A stretch of 59,440 bases of DNA. Origin: JBEKTY01 sp049515555 (lineage in GTDB: Bacteria > Planctomycetota > Planctomycetia > Pirellulales > Thermoguttaceae). Shown piece by piece: positions 53,235-59,440 of this stretch (the first letter of the stretch is position 1; each line of letters begins with the position of its first letter). The notes below the pieces were generated by a model. That model was not told the origin of the DNA. It saw nothing but the letters and a program-made list of their open reading frames with translations, and searched no databases. The stretch is taken from assembly GCA_049515555.1 (NCBI GenBank), contig JBEKTY010000071.1:1-59440 (forward strand). The letters run 5' to 3'. The position numbers and the translations under genes were made by a program.

Positions 53235-53322
53235 GTATTCCTCTCGCTCCGCGAGAGGCCGGCATATCGTATTCCTCTCGCTCCGCGAGAGGACATTGCA
53301 TCACGCGGAGCGTGATGCCTAC
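53235..53322. repeat. REP/REPIN copies downstream of RAYT
   Basis: A single REP at 53235-53258 (CCTCTCGCTCCGCGAGAGG core) and a complete REPIN at 53269-53322, whose partner ends GCGTGATGCCTAC. Same family as the upstream array. Confidence 0.9.
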
Positions 53323-53389
53323 AATGGCTGGTGGCCGATGCGTCGATCGGCCTGCCAATTGTCCGCCAGATATATAGGGAGCCGTCATC

Positions 53390-54322
53390 ATGCCAGCGGG
53401 ATGGAAGTTTGCGGTGGTCGTTTGGCTCTGCGCAGCCTGGCCCGTTATTGCGGCGGCCGAGCCGCTGGTGGTCGAGCTTTGGCCGGGCAAGCCGCCGGAT
53501 GATGTCGGCAACATCGGCCCGGAGAAGGTTGTCATGTCGCCGGCCCTGGACCGCAAGCAGGTCGAGGTTACGGTGCCCACCAGGATGTTGACCAACGTGA
53601 GCCGGCCGACGATCACGATCTATCGGCCGGCGAAAGACAAGGACACGGGCACGGCGATGTTGATCTGCCCCGGGGGCGGCTATTGGAACCTGTACTGGCA
53701 GTTGGAAGGCGAAGAGGTGGCCGGCTGGCTGAATTCGCTGGGTGTAACGGGCATCATTCTCAAGTACCGCGTGCCGCGGCGGCCCGAGGAGCCCAAGCGT
53801 GAGCCGGCCCGTCGCCCCTTGCAGGATGCCCAGCGGGCCGTCAGCCTGGTCCGCAGCCGGGCCGACGAGTGGGGCATCGATCCGCGACGGATCGGCATCG
53901 TGGGCTTCTCGGCCGGCGGCCATCTGGCCCTGGCCACTGCCACCAGTTTTCCAAACCGGACCTATAAAGCGGTCGACGCCGTGGACCAGGTAAGCTGCCG
54001 GCCGGATTTCGCCGTGCTGTGTTACTCGGGCTATCTGAAGCCCAAGGACAAGGACGAGCTTTCGCCGGGCCTGCGGATCCCCAGCGGCACTCCGCCCGTC
54101 TTTCTCGTGCACGGTGGCGACGACATCATCAGCCCGCCCGATCAAAGCGTAATCACGTACCTGGCCTTGAAGCGTGCCGGCGTGCCGGCGGAGCTGCACA
54201 TTTATGCCACGGCGGCCCACGACTTCGGCGTCCGCGCGAGCGACCATCCCTGCTCGACCTGGACGCAGGCGTGTGCCAACTGGCTGCGGTATCAGGGATT
54301 TCTGAAGCCCGGCCCGCGGTAG
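53390..54322 (+). CDS. Secreted alpha/beta hydrolase, BD-FAE/xylan-esterase type
   Basis: 310 aa; ATG 53390 with AGGGAG eight bases upstream. Signal peptide KFAVVVWLCAAWPVIAAA. Complete triad: oxyanion-loop CPGGGYW (about 93-99), elbow GFSAGGHLA with Ser174, Asp in VHGGDDI (244/245) and His277 in TAAHDFG. The layout matches BD-FAE and acetylxylan esterases that remove acetyl or feruloyl groups from polysaccharides; the exact ester is unknown. Likely exported. It lies right after the RAYT locus and on its own, with no same-strand neighbour close by. Confidence 0.85.
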   Translation: MPAGWKFAVVVWLCAAWPVIAAAEPLVVELWPGKPPDDVGNIGPEKVVMSPALDRKQVEVTVPTRMLTNVSRPTITIYRPAKDKDTGTAMLICPGGGYWNLYWQLEGEEVAGWLNSLGVTGIILKYRVPRRPEEPKREPARRPLQDAQRAVSLVRSRADEWGIDPRRIGIVGFSAGGHLALATATSFPNRTYKAVDAVDQVSCRPDFAVLCYSGYLKPKDKDELSPGLRIPSGTPPVFLVHGGDDIISPPDQSVITYLALKRAGVPAELHIYATAAHDFGVRASDHPCSTWTQACANWLRYQGFLKPGPR

Positions 54323-54451
54323 TGGCCCCGCGTTGTGGCCGGTCTCCGACCGAGCCACGCCCGTCGACCGAAGGTCTCCCGAGCGCCGGAGACATTCGGT
54401 CCCCGCCGCGGCGGGGTCGGGAGCCCCGCGCCGAACTTGGCGCACCCTAAT

Positions 54452-54523
54452 CCGTCGTCCGTCGCCCGTCGTCCGTCGCCCGTCGCCCGTCGTCCGTCGT
54501 CGCTCATCCGTCACCCGTCGTCC
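54452..54523. repeat. CCGTCGY heptamer tandem repeat
   Basis: Seven consecutive 7-base units (CCGTCGT or CCGTCGC) at 54452-54500, then degenerate units to about 54523. It covers the stop codon and last codons of the EamA fragment. The same heptamer occurs at 55981-56047 in a REPIN loop. Confidence 0.85.
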
Positions 54524-55010
54524 GCATTGCGGACCAGGCGACCGCCGCCAGCATCAGCCCGCCGCCGAGCCACTGCAACGGGCTCAGCCGCTCGCCGCGG
54601 AGCAGGATGCCGAAGGCCGCCGCCAAGGGCGCCTCGAGCAGGATCAGCAGTGCGGTCTCGGCGGCCGGCAGCCGCTGTTGGACGAAGGTCTGGACAAAAT
54701 ACGCCACCGCGGTGGCCAGCAGAGCGGTGACGAGCAGGGCCGGCCAGACCGCCAGCGGCGGCCAACTGGGCGGCTCGGTGAGCAGCCAGAAGCACAGTAG
54801 CAGCGCGACTGCGCCCAGCAGTTGCCCCAGCACCAGCACGCGGGCATGATGGCCCGCCGAATAGCGGTCCAGGAGGGCCACCGGGGGGTACACCGCCACG
54901 GCGTCCTTGACCATTACGAAGGTCCAGGCCCAGACGGTCACCACCGCCAGCATCAGCCCGCGAAGGGCCAGGCGCTCCAGAGGGCCCGTCTGCACCGCGG
55001 CGGGAGGCAT
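54504..55010 (-). pseudogene. EamA/DMT-family transporter with internal deletion
   Basis: 168 codons from ATG 55010. EamA transporters usually have about 300 residues and ten helices; here one helix (LMLAVVTVWAWTFVMVKDAV) is followed directly by a C-terminal half with four (VLVLGQLLGAVALLLCFWLL, WPALLVTALLATAVAYFVQ, ALLILLEAPLAAAFGILL, WLGGGLMLAAVAWSA). The join near residues 52-62 (PPVALLDRYSAGHHARV) fits no normal loop, so roughly 110 residues were lost in frame. The C-terminus ends in a heptamer repeat. It starts four bases after the peptidase gene, so both were likely one operon. Five-helix relatives exist as dimers, so activity is not fully excluded. Confidence 0.65.
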
Positions 55011-55014
55011 GGGC

Positions 55015-55875
55015 TTACGGTTGCTCCAGGGCGATCCCGTACAGCCGGGCAATGTGCTTGACGAAGGGCTTGTGTTTGACCGGCACCGCGTTGTGCCAGC
55101 GGCGGAAATACAGCGCCAGCGGCTCGTCGGGCGTCGAGGGCCCGGAGTTCAGCCCGCGGACGGCCTCCCAGTGCTCCGGCTCCTTCTCCAGCAGCCGCAG
55201 CAGCACGACGGCCATGGCCCCGTTCAGCTCGCGGAGGCAGGGCTCTTTCCGGAACGCCTCCCGGTTGGCACGGTAGAATGCGCCCAGTCCCTTCTCGGCA
55301 ATCACGTCGAGCTGGTCCCGCTGGCACGCCACGTCGTCGGCATACTGGCGGAGCGAATCACGGTAGTCCTTCCAATTGGGATAGGGCGGATCGTTCTGCC
55401 ACGAGCGGGCCATCGCCCGCAGCACGAACAGCGAGGCCGTTTCGCACAGCGTCTCCTCGAACCACTTGTTGCCCGGCGAGTCCGCGCGGAAGCCGCACAG
55501 GATATGGCAGAATTCGTGCCCGAACTGATAGACATACTGACTCCAGTAGGTATTGCCGGTATCCAGCCGCATCACGATCTCGCCGCGGTCGTTGCGGCGG
55601 AAGAGTGTAATCGGCCCCTCGTGCCCGCGAGTTATCACCAGCGGCTCGATCTTGGCCGTCGGGAAGTAACGCCACATGGTGCACGCTGCCGAGTCCAGCA
55701 GGGCCTTGATGTCGCGCTCGGAAGCGTTGAAGCCCTCCGGCTCGACGCGGTACACCGGCGGCGCCGTCCGCACGGCCGGCTGCTGGGCCGGCTTTTGGGC
55801 CGGCTGTTGCGCGGCCAGGCACATTCCGCACATCAGAACCAGGCCCGGACCGAGCACAGTGGCGATACGTCTCAT
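55015..55875 (-). CDS. Secreted HExxH-type putative metallopeptidase
   Basis: 286 aa from ATG 55875 with GAGGA eight bases upstream. Signal peptide TVLGPGLVLMCGMCLA, then a Pro/Gln/Ala-rich linker (QPAQKPAQQPAVRTAP). YQFGHEFCHILCGF holds HEFCH (His120, Glu121, His124), and NKWFEETLCETASLF a downstream Glu (140/141) suited as the third zinc ligand, so it is a gluzincin-like protease fold. The rest (WKDYRDSLRQYADDV, LNGAMAVVLLRLLEKEP) is helical. Substrate unknown. It overlaps no neighbour; the EamA fragment follows after four bases. Confidence 0.7.
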   Translation of the reverse strand: MRRIATVLGPGLVLMCGMCLAAQQPAQKPAQQPAVRTAPPVYRVEPEGFNASERDIKALLDSAACTMWRYFPTAKIEPLVITRGHEGPITLFRRNDRGEIVMRLDTGNTYWSQYVYQFGHEFCHILCGFRADSPGNKWFEETLCETASLFVLRAMARSWQNDPPYPNWKDYRDSLRQYADDVACQRDQLDVIAEKGLGAFYRANREAFRKEPCLRELNGAMAVVLLRLLEKEPEHWEAVRGLNSGPSTPDEPLALYFRRWHNAVPVKHKPFVKHIARLYGIALEQP

Positions 55876-56181
55876 GGCAATCCTCGAATGTGTCGAAGGT
55901 CGAGCAATCCCATTATGCCCAAGCGGGCACTGCCGGACAAGCAGTAGGGTGGGTCGAGCGCAGCGAGCCCCACCATTTTCGACGGACGACGGACGACGGA
56001 CGACGGGCCGGAGTGCTTCCCTATGTCGTCCGTCGCCCGTCCTCCATCGTGCTTCTGGTGGGGCTCGCTTTCGCTCGACCCACCCTACGAGCTAACAGCC
56101 TGCCGATCCGCGCTTGACATTGCCGGTGGGGCGGGGCAACCTATGGTTTTCCACGATCCCTATCCCGGAGGAGAGATTACC
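55876..56181. other. Intergenic region between peptidase and Gfo/Idh/MocA genes
   Basis: 306 bases between divergent genes, mostly occupied by the REPIN at 55944-56088. The strong ribosome site GGAGGAG of the plus-strand gene is at its right end. No promoter could be assigned with confidence. Confidence 0.5.
55944..56088. repeat. REPIN of a second family (GTAG + GGTGGGTCGAGC hairpin)
   Basis: Left REP at 55944 starts GTAGGGTGGGTCGAGCGC and runs to CCCCACC; the right REP (56057-56088) is its inverse, ending CACCCTAC. The loop holds GACGGAC heptamers (55981-56008) and their inverse (56025-56047). Different sequence from the family next to the RAYT. Confidence 0.85.
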
Positions 56182-57537
56182 ATGACCAGCCGCCCGACAC
56201 GTCGCGATTTTCTGAAGACCACGGCCGCCGCAACCGGCGCCGCAGCCGGCCTGCGGGCGTTTGGCGTCCCGGCCGTGTTGGCCGACCGCTCGCCCAATTC
56301 CAAGCTGGGCGTGGCGGTGATCGGCTGTGGGGGCATGGGCGGGGGGAACCCCGGCGTCGCGGCCGGTGAGCGGGCCGTGGCCCTGGTCGACGTGGATGAC
56401 AACATCATGGCCAAGGCCCTGGCCGGCATCAAGGACCGGGCCCCCCGCGTGCCCACCTACTGCGATTACCGCAAGATGTACGACCAGTGCCACAAGGACC
56501 TGGACGTGGTGCTGATCGCCACGCCCGACCACCACCACGCGCCGGCGGCCATGCGGGCCATCAAGCTGGGCAAGGCCGTTTTCGTGCAGAAGCCCATGGC
56601 CCACGACGTGGCCGAATGCTATGCCCTGATGAAGGCCGCCCGCGAAAAGAACGTGCCCGCCCAGATGGGCAACCAGGGGAACTACGGCGAGACCATCCGC
56701 ACGGTGTGCGAGTACATCTGGGCCGGCGCGATCGGCAAGATCGGCGAGACGCACACCATCTTCGGGCGGAACTTCGGCGGCAACGGGCCGCGCCCGCCCA
56801 GCAAGCCCGTGCCCAAGGGCCTGCACTGGGACGAGTGGCTCGGCCCGGCCCAGTACCGCGAGTACCACGAGGGGCTGCACCCTTTCAGTTGGCGATCGTG
56901 GCGGGAGTTCGGCACCGGCACCATCGGCGACATGGCCTGCCACAACCTGGACTGCCTGTTCTGGGCCCTGCGGGTGGCCGAGGCCAAGCAGTACAGCATA
57001 ACCTGCCTGGCGCAGAAGCCCGGCAACGACGAGATGTATCCCACCGATAACGTGCTGCTGTGGGAGGTGCCCGCCCGCGGCGACATGCCGCCGGTGAAGA
57101 TCCACGCCTACGACCACGGCGGCCTGATGCCGCCCGTGATGCAGGAAGTGCAGAAGAAATACAAGATCAACTTCGGCGAGTGCACGCTGTACGTCGGGCA
57201 GCAGGGCCTCATGCGGACCGAAGGCACGGCGGGCGGCTGGCAGTTCATTCCCTACGAGCGCGGCAAGGAGATACCCAAGCCGCCCAAGACGCTGCCCCGC
57301 GCCCACGGCGGCCCAATCGGCGACCTGTTCTACGTCCTGCGAAACGGCGGCACGCCGTGCTCCGATTTCGTCACCTCGGCCGGTCCCCTGGCGGCCTTCG
57401 CCCTGAGCGGGCACTTGGCCATGTTGGCCGGCGTGGGCAAGAAGGTCGAGTGGGACGTGGAAAAGATGCAGTCCACGAACATGCCCGACGTCGACCGCTT
57501 CGCCCGCCGCGAATATCGCCCCGGCTGGGAACTGTAA
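56182..57537 (+). CDS. Tat-exported Gfo/Idh/MocA-family oxidoreductase
   Basis: 451 aa. ATG 56182 has GGAGGAG upstream; the frame is open to 56023 but through repeat DNA. Tat signal TRRDFLKTTAAATGAAAGLRAFG. Rossmann motif VAVIGCGGMGG (about 46-54); the EKP motif appears as VQKPMAHD with Lys137; LIATPDHHHAPAA and ACHNLDCLFWAL carry the usual His positions. It is the longer, planctomycete-type branch with a C-terminal DHGG...PP region. NAD(P)-dependent redox chemistry on a sugar or glycoside outside the cytoplasm is the likely role. It is not in an operon with the DUF4832 gene, which follows 250 bases later behind repeats. Confidence 0.85.
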   Translation: MTSRPTRRDFLKTTAAATGAAAGLRAFGVPAVLADRSPNSKLGVAVIGCGGMGGGNPGVAAGERAVALVDVDDNIMAKALAGIKDRAPRVPTYCDYRKMYDQCHKDLDVVLIATPDHHHAPAAMRAIKLGKAVFVQKPMAHDVAECYALMKAAREKNVPAQMGNQGNYGETIRTVCEYIWAGAIGKIGETHTIFGRNFGGNGPRPPSKPVPKGLHWDEWLGPAQYREYHEGLHPFSWRSWREFGTGTIGDMACHNLDCLFWALRVAEAKQYSITCLAQKPGNDEMYPTDNVLLWEVPARGDMPPVKIHAYDHGGLMPPVMQEVQKKYKINFGECTLYVGQQGLMRTEGTAGGWQFIPYERGKEIPKPPKTLPRAHGGPIGDLFYVLRNGGTPCSDFVTSAGPLAAFALSGHLAMLAGVGKKVEWDVEKMQSTNMPDVDRFARREYRPGWEL

Positions 57538-57564
57538 GGCCCGAAGTGGCTGGCGAAACAGTCT

Positions 57565-57674
57565 CCCCTCTCCCTTTGGGAGTGGGGCTGGGGGTGTGGG
57601 CACAGGGAATTCGCACAAATAAGCCAACGTGTTACTGCGGGCAAGAGCCCTGCCATCTCCCGGAGGGAGAGGGG
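57565..57674. repeat. Pair of CCCTCTCCC/GGGAGAGGG palindromes in inverted order
   Basis: One copy at 57565-57587 (CCCCTCTCCCTTTGGGAG...) and its inverse at 57657-57674 (CTCCCGGAGGGAGAGGGG), about 70 bases apart. Same dispersed family as 48376 and 59295. Confidence 0.7.
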
Positions 57675-57691
57675 ACCGGACATGTGCCGAG

Positions 57692-57750
57692 TGCCACTGC
57701 TGGCTTGCCCAGCAGTGTGAGAAGCACTGCTGGGCAAGCCAGCAGTGGCA
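57692..57750. repeat. 26-bp perfect inverted repeat (TGCTGGCTTGCCCAGCA core)
   Basis: Arms 57692-57717 and 57725-57750 are exact reverse complements with a 7-base loop. Each arm is itself a hairpin (TGCTGG-CTTGC-CCAGCA), so this is a third REPIN-like family. Confidence 0.9.
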
Positions 57751-57790
57751 CCCACCCTACGTACTATAACGTCCAAAGGGGAGCCATAGC

Positions 57791-59275
57791 ATGCCGAAAT
57801 TGCCGCTTGTTTTTGTGTTGCTCGTTGTTGTGATTGTGCCCGCCCGGGCCGCGGACCAGTCGTCCGCAGCCGGCGGGGAGCGTGCCGGCCCGGCGGGCGA
57901 CGGGCCGCAGTGGGTCACGCTTCGCCCCCAGGCAAGCGACGAGATCCTGGCCAATCCGGGCATAGGGTGGGAGACTTTCCATCAGACGAGCCGGCAAGAC
58001 AAGAGCCTGCCGCCGTGGATCCCCTCCACGCTGCACTACGCCCGCTGGGGTTGGGGCGACCTGGAGCCGCAGCCCGGGCGGATCAACGCCGAGTTCCTCG
58101 ACCGCGTGCTGAAGGAAAGCCATGAGGCCGGCCAGAAGCTGGCCTTCCGCGTCATGTGCTGCTCGACGAGCCCCGGCCAACCGTATCATCCCAAGTGGCT
58201 CGCCGCCCTGGGCGGGCGGGAACTCGTCTCGGATTACTCCGGCAGCGGAGCGTTCCCCATCCCCGACATGGACGATCCGATCGTTCTGAAGCATCATCTG
58301 GACTTCATTGAGCGGCTGGGCCGGCGCTACGACGGCCACCCGGACCTCGACCACGTCGACCTGGGCTCGGAAGGCTGGTGGGGCGAATGGCATCTGAGCG
58401 GCTCGAAGAACTGCCGCATGCCGACGCTGGCCAACCGCATGAAGGTGGTCGACGCCTACCTGACCGCGTTCCGAAAAACCCCGCTGCTGATGTTGATCGG
58501 CGGCGAAGAGTGCCTGAAGTACGCCTGCGATCACGGCACCGGCTGGCGGGCCGACTGCCTGGGCGACATGGGCGGCTTCTCCCGAAACTGGTGCCACATG
58601 CGGCAGGCCTATCCCGCCTACATCAGCCAGCCCGGCGTGCGGGACGTGTGGAAAACGGCCCCCGTGGCCTGGGAAACCTGCTGGGACATGCGAAAATGGG
58701 TGGCCGAAGGCTGGCCGCTCCGCTATATCTTCAACTATGCCCTGGCCTGCCACGCCTCGGTGCTCAACAACAAGTCGGCCCCCTTGCCGCCGGGCGACGA
58801 CGTTCGGCCTGAGACCGAGCGGTTCCTCAGGCGGCTGGGCTACCGACTCGTGCTCCGGGAATTGCAGCACCCGCCGTCGGCGCCGGCGGGCGCCATGCTT
58901 CAGCTCGCCATGAAGTGGCAGAACGCGGGCTCCGCCCCCTGCTATCGGCCCTATCGACTGGCCTACCGCTTGACCAGCGGTGACGGGCAGAGCAAGACGT
59001 TTGCCAGCCGGATCACGGTCAATCATTGGCTGCCCGGCTCGACGAAGCTGTTTACCGCCGAGTTCTTCCGCCAGCCCCAGGACCTGCCGCCGGGTGAGAT
59101 CGCCGACGTTTCGGACGCGATTACCCTGCCCGACGACCTGCCGGCCGGCACGTACAGCCTGTCGCTGGCCATCGTCGAAGACGAGCGTGCGGCGCCCGTC
59201 GTGCGGCTGGCGATTCAAGGCCGGGCCGCCGATGGCTGGTATCCGTTGAGTGAGCTTCAGGTGCGGAAACGCTAA
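57791..59275 (+). CDS. Secreted TIM-barrel protein with DUF4832-type C-terminus
   Basis: 494 aa; ATG 57791 with AAAGGGGAG upstream. Signal peptide LPLVFVLLVVVIVPARA. NPGIGWETFHQT and TLHYARWGWGDLEPQPGRINAEFLD start a glycosidase-like barrel, as in GH42/DUF4832 relatives; VDLGSEGWWGEWHLSG has the acidic strand end and is the best candidate active site. After about 370 the protein is a beta-sandwich (AMLQLAMKWQNAGSAPCYRPYRLAYRL, LPAGTYSLSLAIVEDE), the DUF4832 part. A sugar-degrading role is assumed from the fold; no member-specific substrate is known to me. Last gene of the window. Confidence 0.75.
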   Translation: MPKLPLVFVLLVVVIVPARAADQSSAAGGERAGPAGDGPQWVTLRPQASDEILANPGIGWETFHQTSRQDKSLPPWIPSTLHYARWGWGDLEPQPGRINAEFLDRVLKESHEAGQKLAFRVMCCSTSPGQPYHPKWLAALGGRELVSDYSGSGAFPIPDMDDPIVLKHHLDFIERLGRRYDGHPDLDHVDLGSEGWWGEWHLSGSKNCRMPTLANRMKVVDAYLTAFRKTPLLMLIGGEECLKYACDHGTGWRADCLGDMGGFSRNWCHMRQAYPAYISQPGVRDVWKTAPVAWETCWDMRKWVAEGWPLRYIFNYALACHASVLNNKSAPLPPGDDVRPETERFLRRLGYRLVLRELQHPPSAPAGAMLQLAMKWQNAGSAPCYRPYRLAYRLTSGDGQSKTFASRITVNHWLPGSTKLFTAEFFRQPQDLPPGEIADVSDAITLPDDLPAGTYSLSLAIVEDERAAPVVRLAIQGRAADGWYPLSELQVRKR

Positions 59276-59440
59276 TCTTAGATGCCCGGTCCCATCTCCC
59301 GGAGGGAGAGGGTTAGGGCCAATACCGTTGAAATAGTCGTAAGTTGCTTAATAGTAACGTGTTATGAGATGCGGAGCTTTGGCGATTCCGGTTTTGAGGG
59401 CAACGCTCGGCAAAGAACGGGGCAAAGGGGTTGAGGGGCG
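59276..59440. other. 3' end of window: palindrome and undetermined sequence
   Basis: 165 bases. A CTCCCGGAGGGAGAGGG palindrome at 59295-59312 follows the last gene; the remaining bases, less GC-rich around 59320-59370, show no gene or motif I can name. Confidence 0.4.

Overview
The window reads as a chromosomal segment of a high-GC planctomycete (Planctomycetota, probably Pirellulales or a close relative). The reasons are the many secreted carbohydrate-active proteins, Tat-exported Gfo/Idh/MocA oxidoreductases, PQQ-like beta-propellers, a planctomycete-style dockerin/LamG protein, GxGYxYP, DUF4832 and DUF5054-like families, and abundant REP-like palindromes with a RAYT transposase. This taxonomic call comes from gene content only; no rRNA or marker gene is present.

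Layout. (1) 1-23889, plus strand: the 3' end of a RidA-like gene, then a long co-oriented polysaccharide/glycoside-use run: GH2-type lipoprotein, enolase-superfamily sugar-acid dehydratase-like enzyme, a giant triple PQQ-propeller protein, Tat Gfo/Idh/MocA oxidoreductase, six-hairpin-type secreted protein, GH38/DUF5054-like protein, SGNH-like esterase with accessory domains, GxGYxYP protein, dockerin-LamG protein and a Tat TIM-barrel isomerase. (2) 24072-36938, minus strand: an esterase, a Tat dipeptide-epimerase-like enzyme, a parallel beta-helix protein, an alpha/alpha-toroid protein and a 1713-aa GH2-like protein. (3) 37281-39541: a BNR/sialidase-like gene split by a frameshift with an ATGA junction. 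(4) 40100-44310: an accessory island of small unknown genes next to tRNA-Asp. (5) 44800-49915: RhaT-type sugar transporter, URO-D-like protein, Tat metallophosphatase and aldehyde dehydrogenase. (6) 49879-59275: DUF4091-like glycosidase, a RAYT transposase inside its REPIN array, BD-FAE-type esterase, a deleted EamA transporter, HExxH peptidase, Tat Gfo/Idh/MocA and a DUF4832 protein, interspersed with several palindromic repeat families.

How it fits together. Secreted or lipid-anchored glycosidases, esterases and a sialidase-like protein would trim a complex glycan. The exported oxidoreductases and isomerase suggest oxidative (keto-sugar) glycoside processing outside the cytoplasm. RhaT-type uptake, the dehydratase and the aldehyde dehydrogenase would handle sugars and sugar acids inside. 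No SusC/D pair, sigma/anti-sigma pair or dedicated regulator is seen.

The least explained part is the island at 40100-44310. It carries two paralogous copies of a module that starts with a zinc-ribbon miniprotein and ends with a 95-aa protein. One copy has three further unknown genes inserted. Nearly every gene is closed by a hairpin terminator and preceded by a pyrimidine-rich leader without a Shine-Dalgarno site, unlike the rest of the window. Structured, covarying hairpins resembling recombination sites lie between the units. This is the best candidate here for an undescribed system or cassette-type mobile region.
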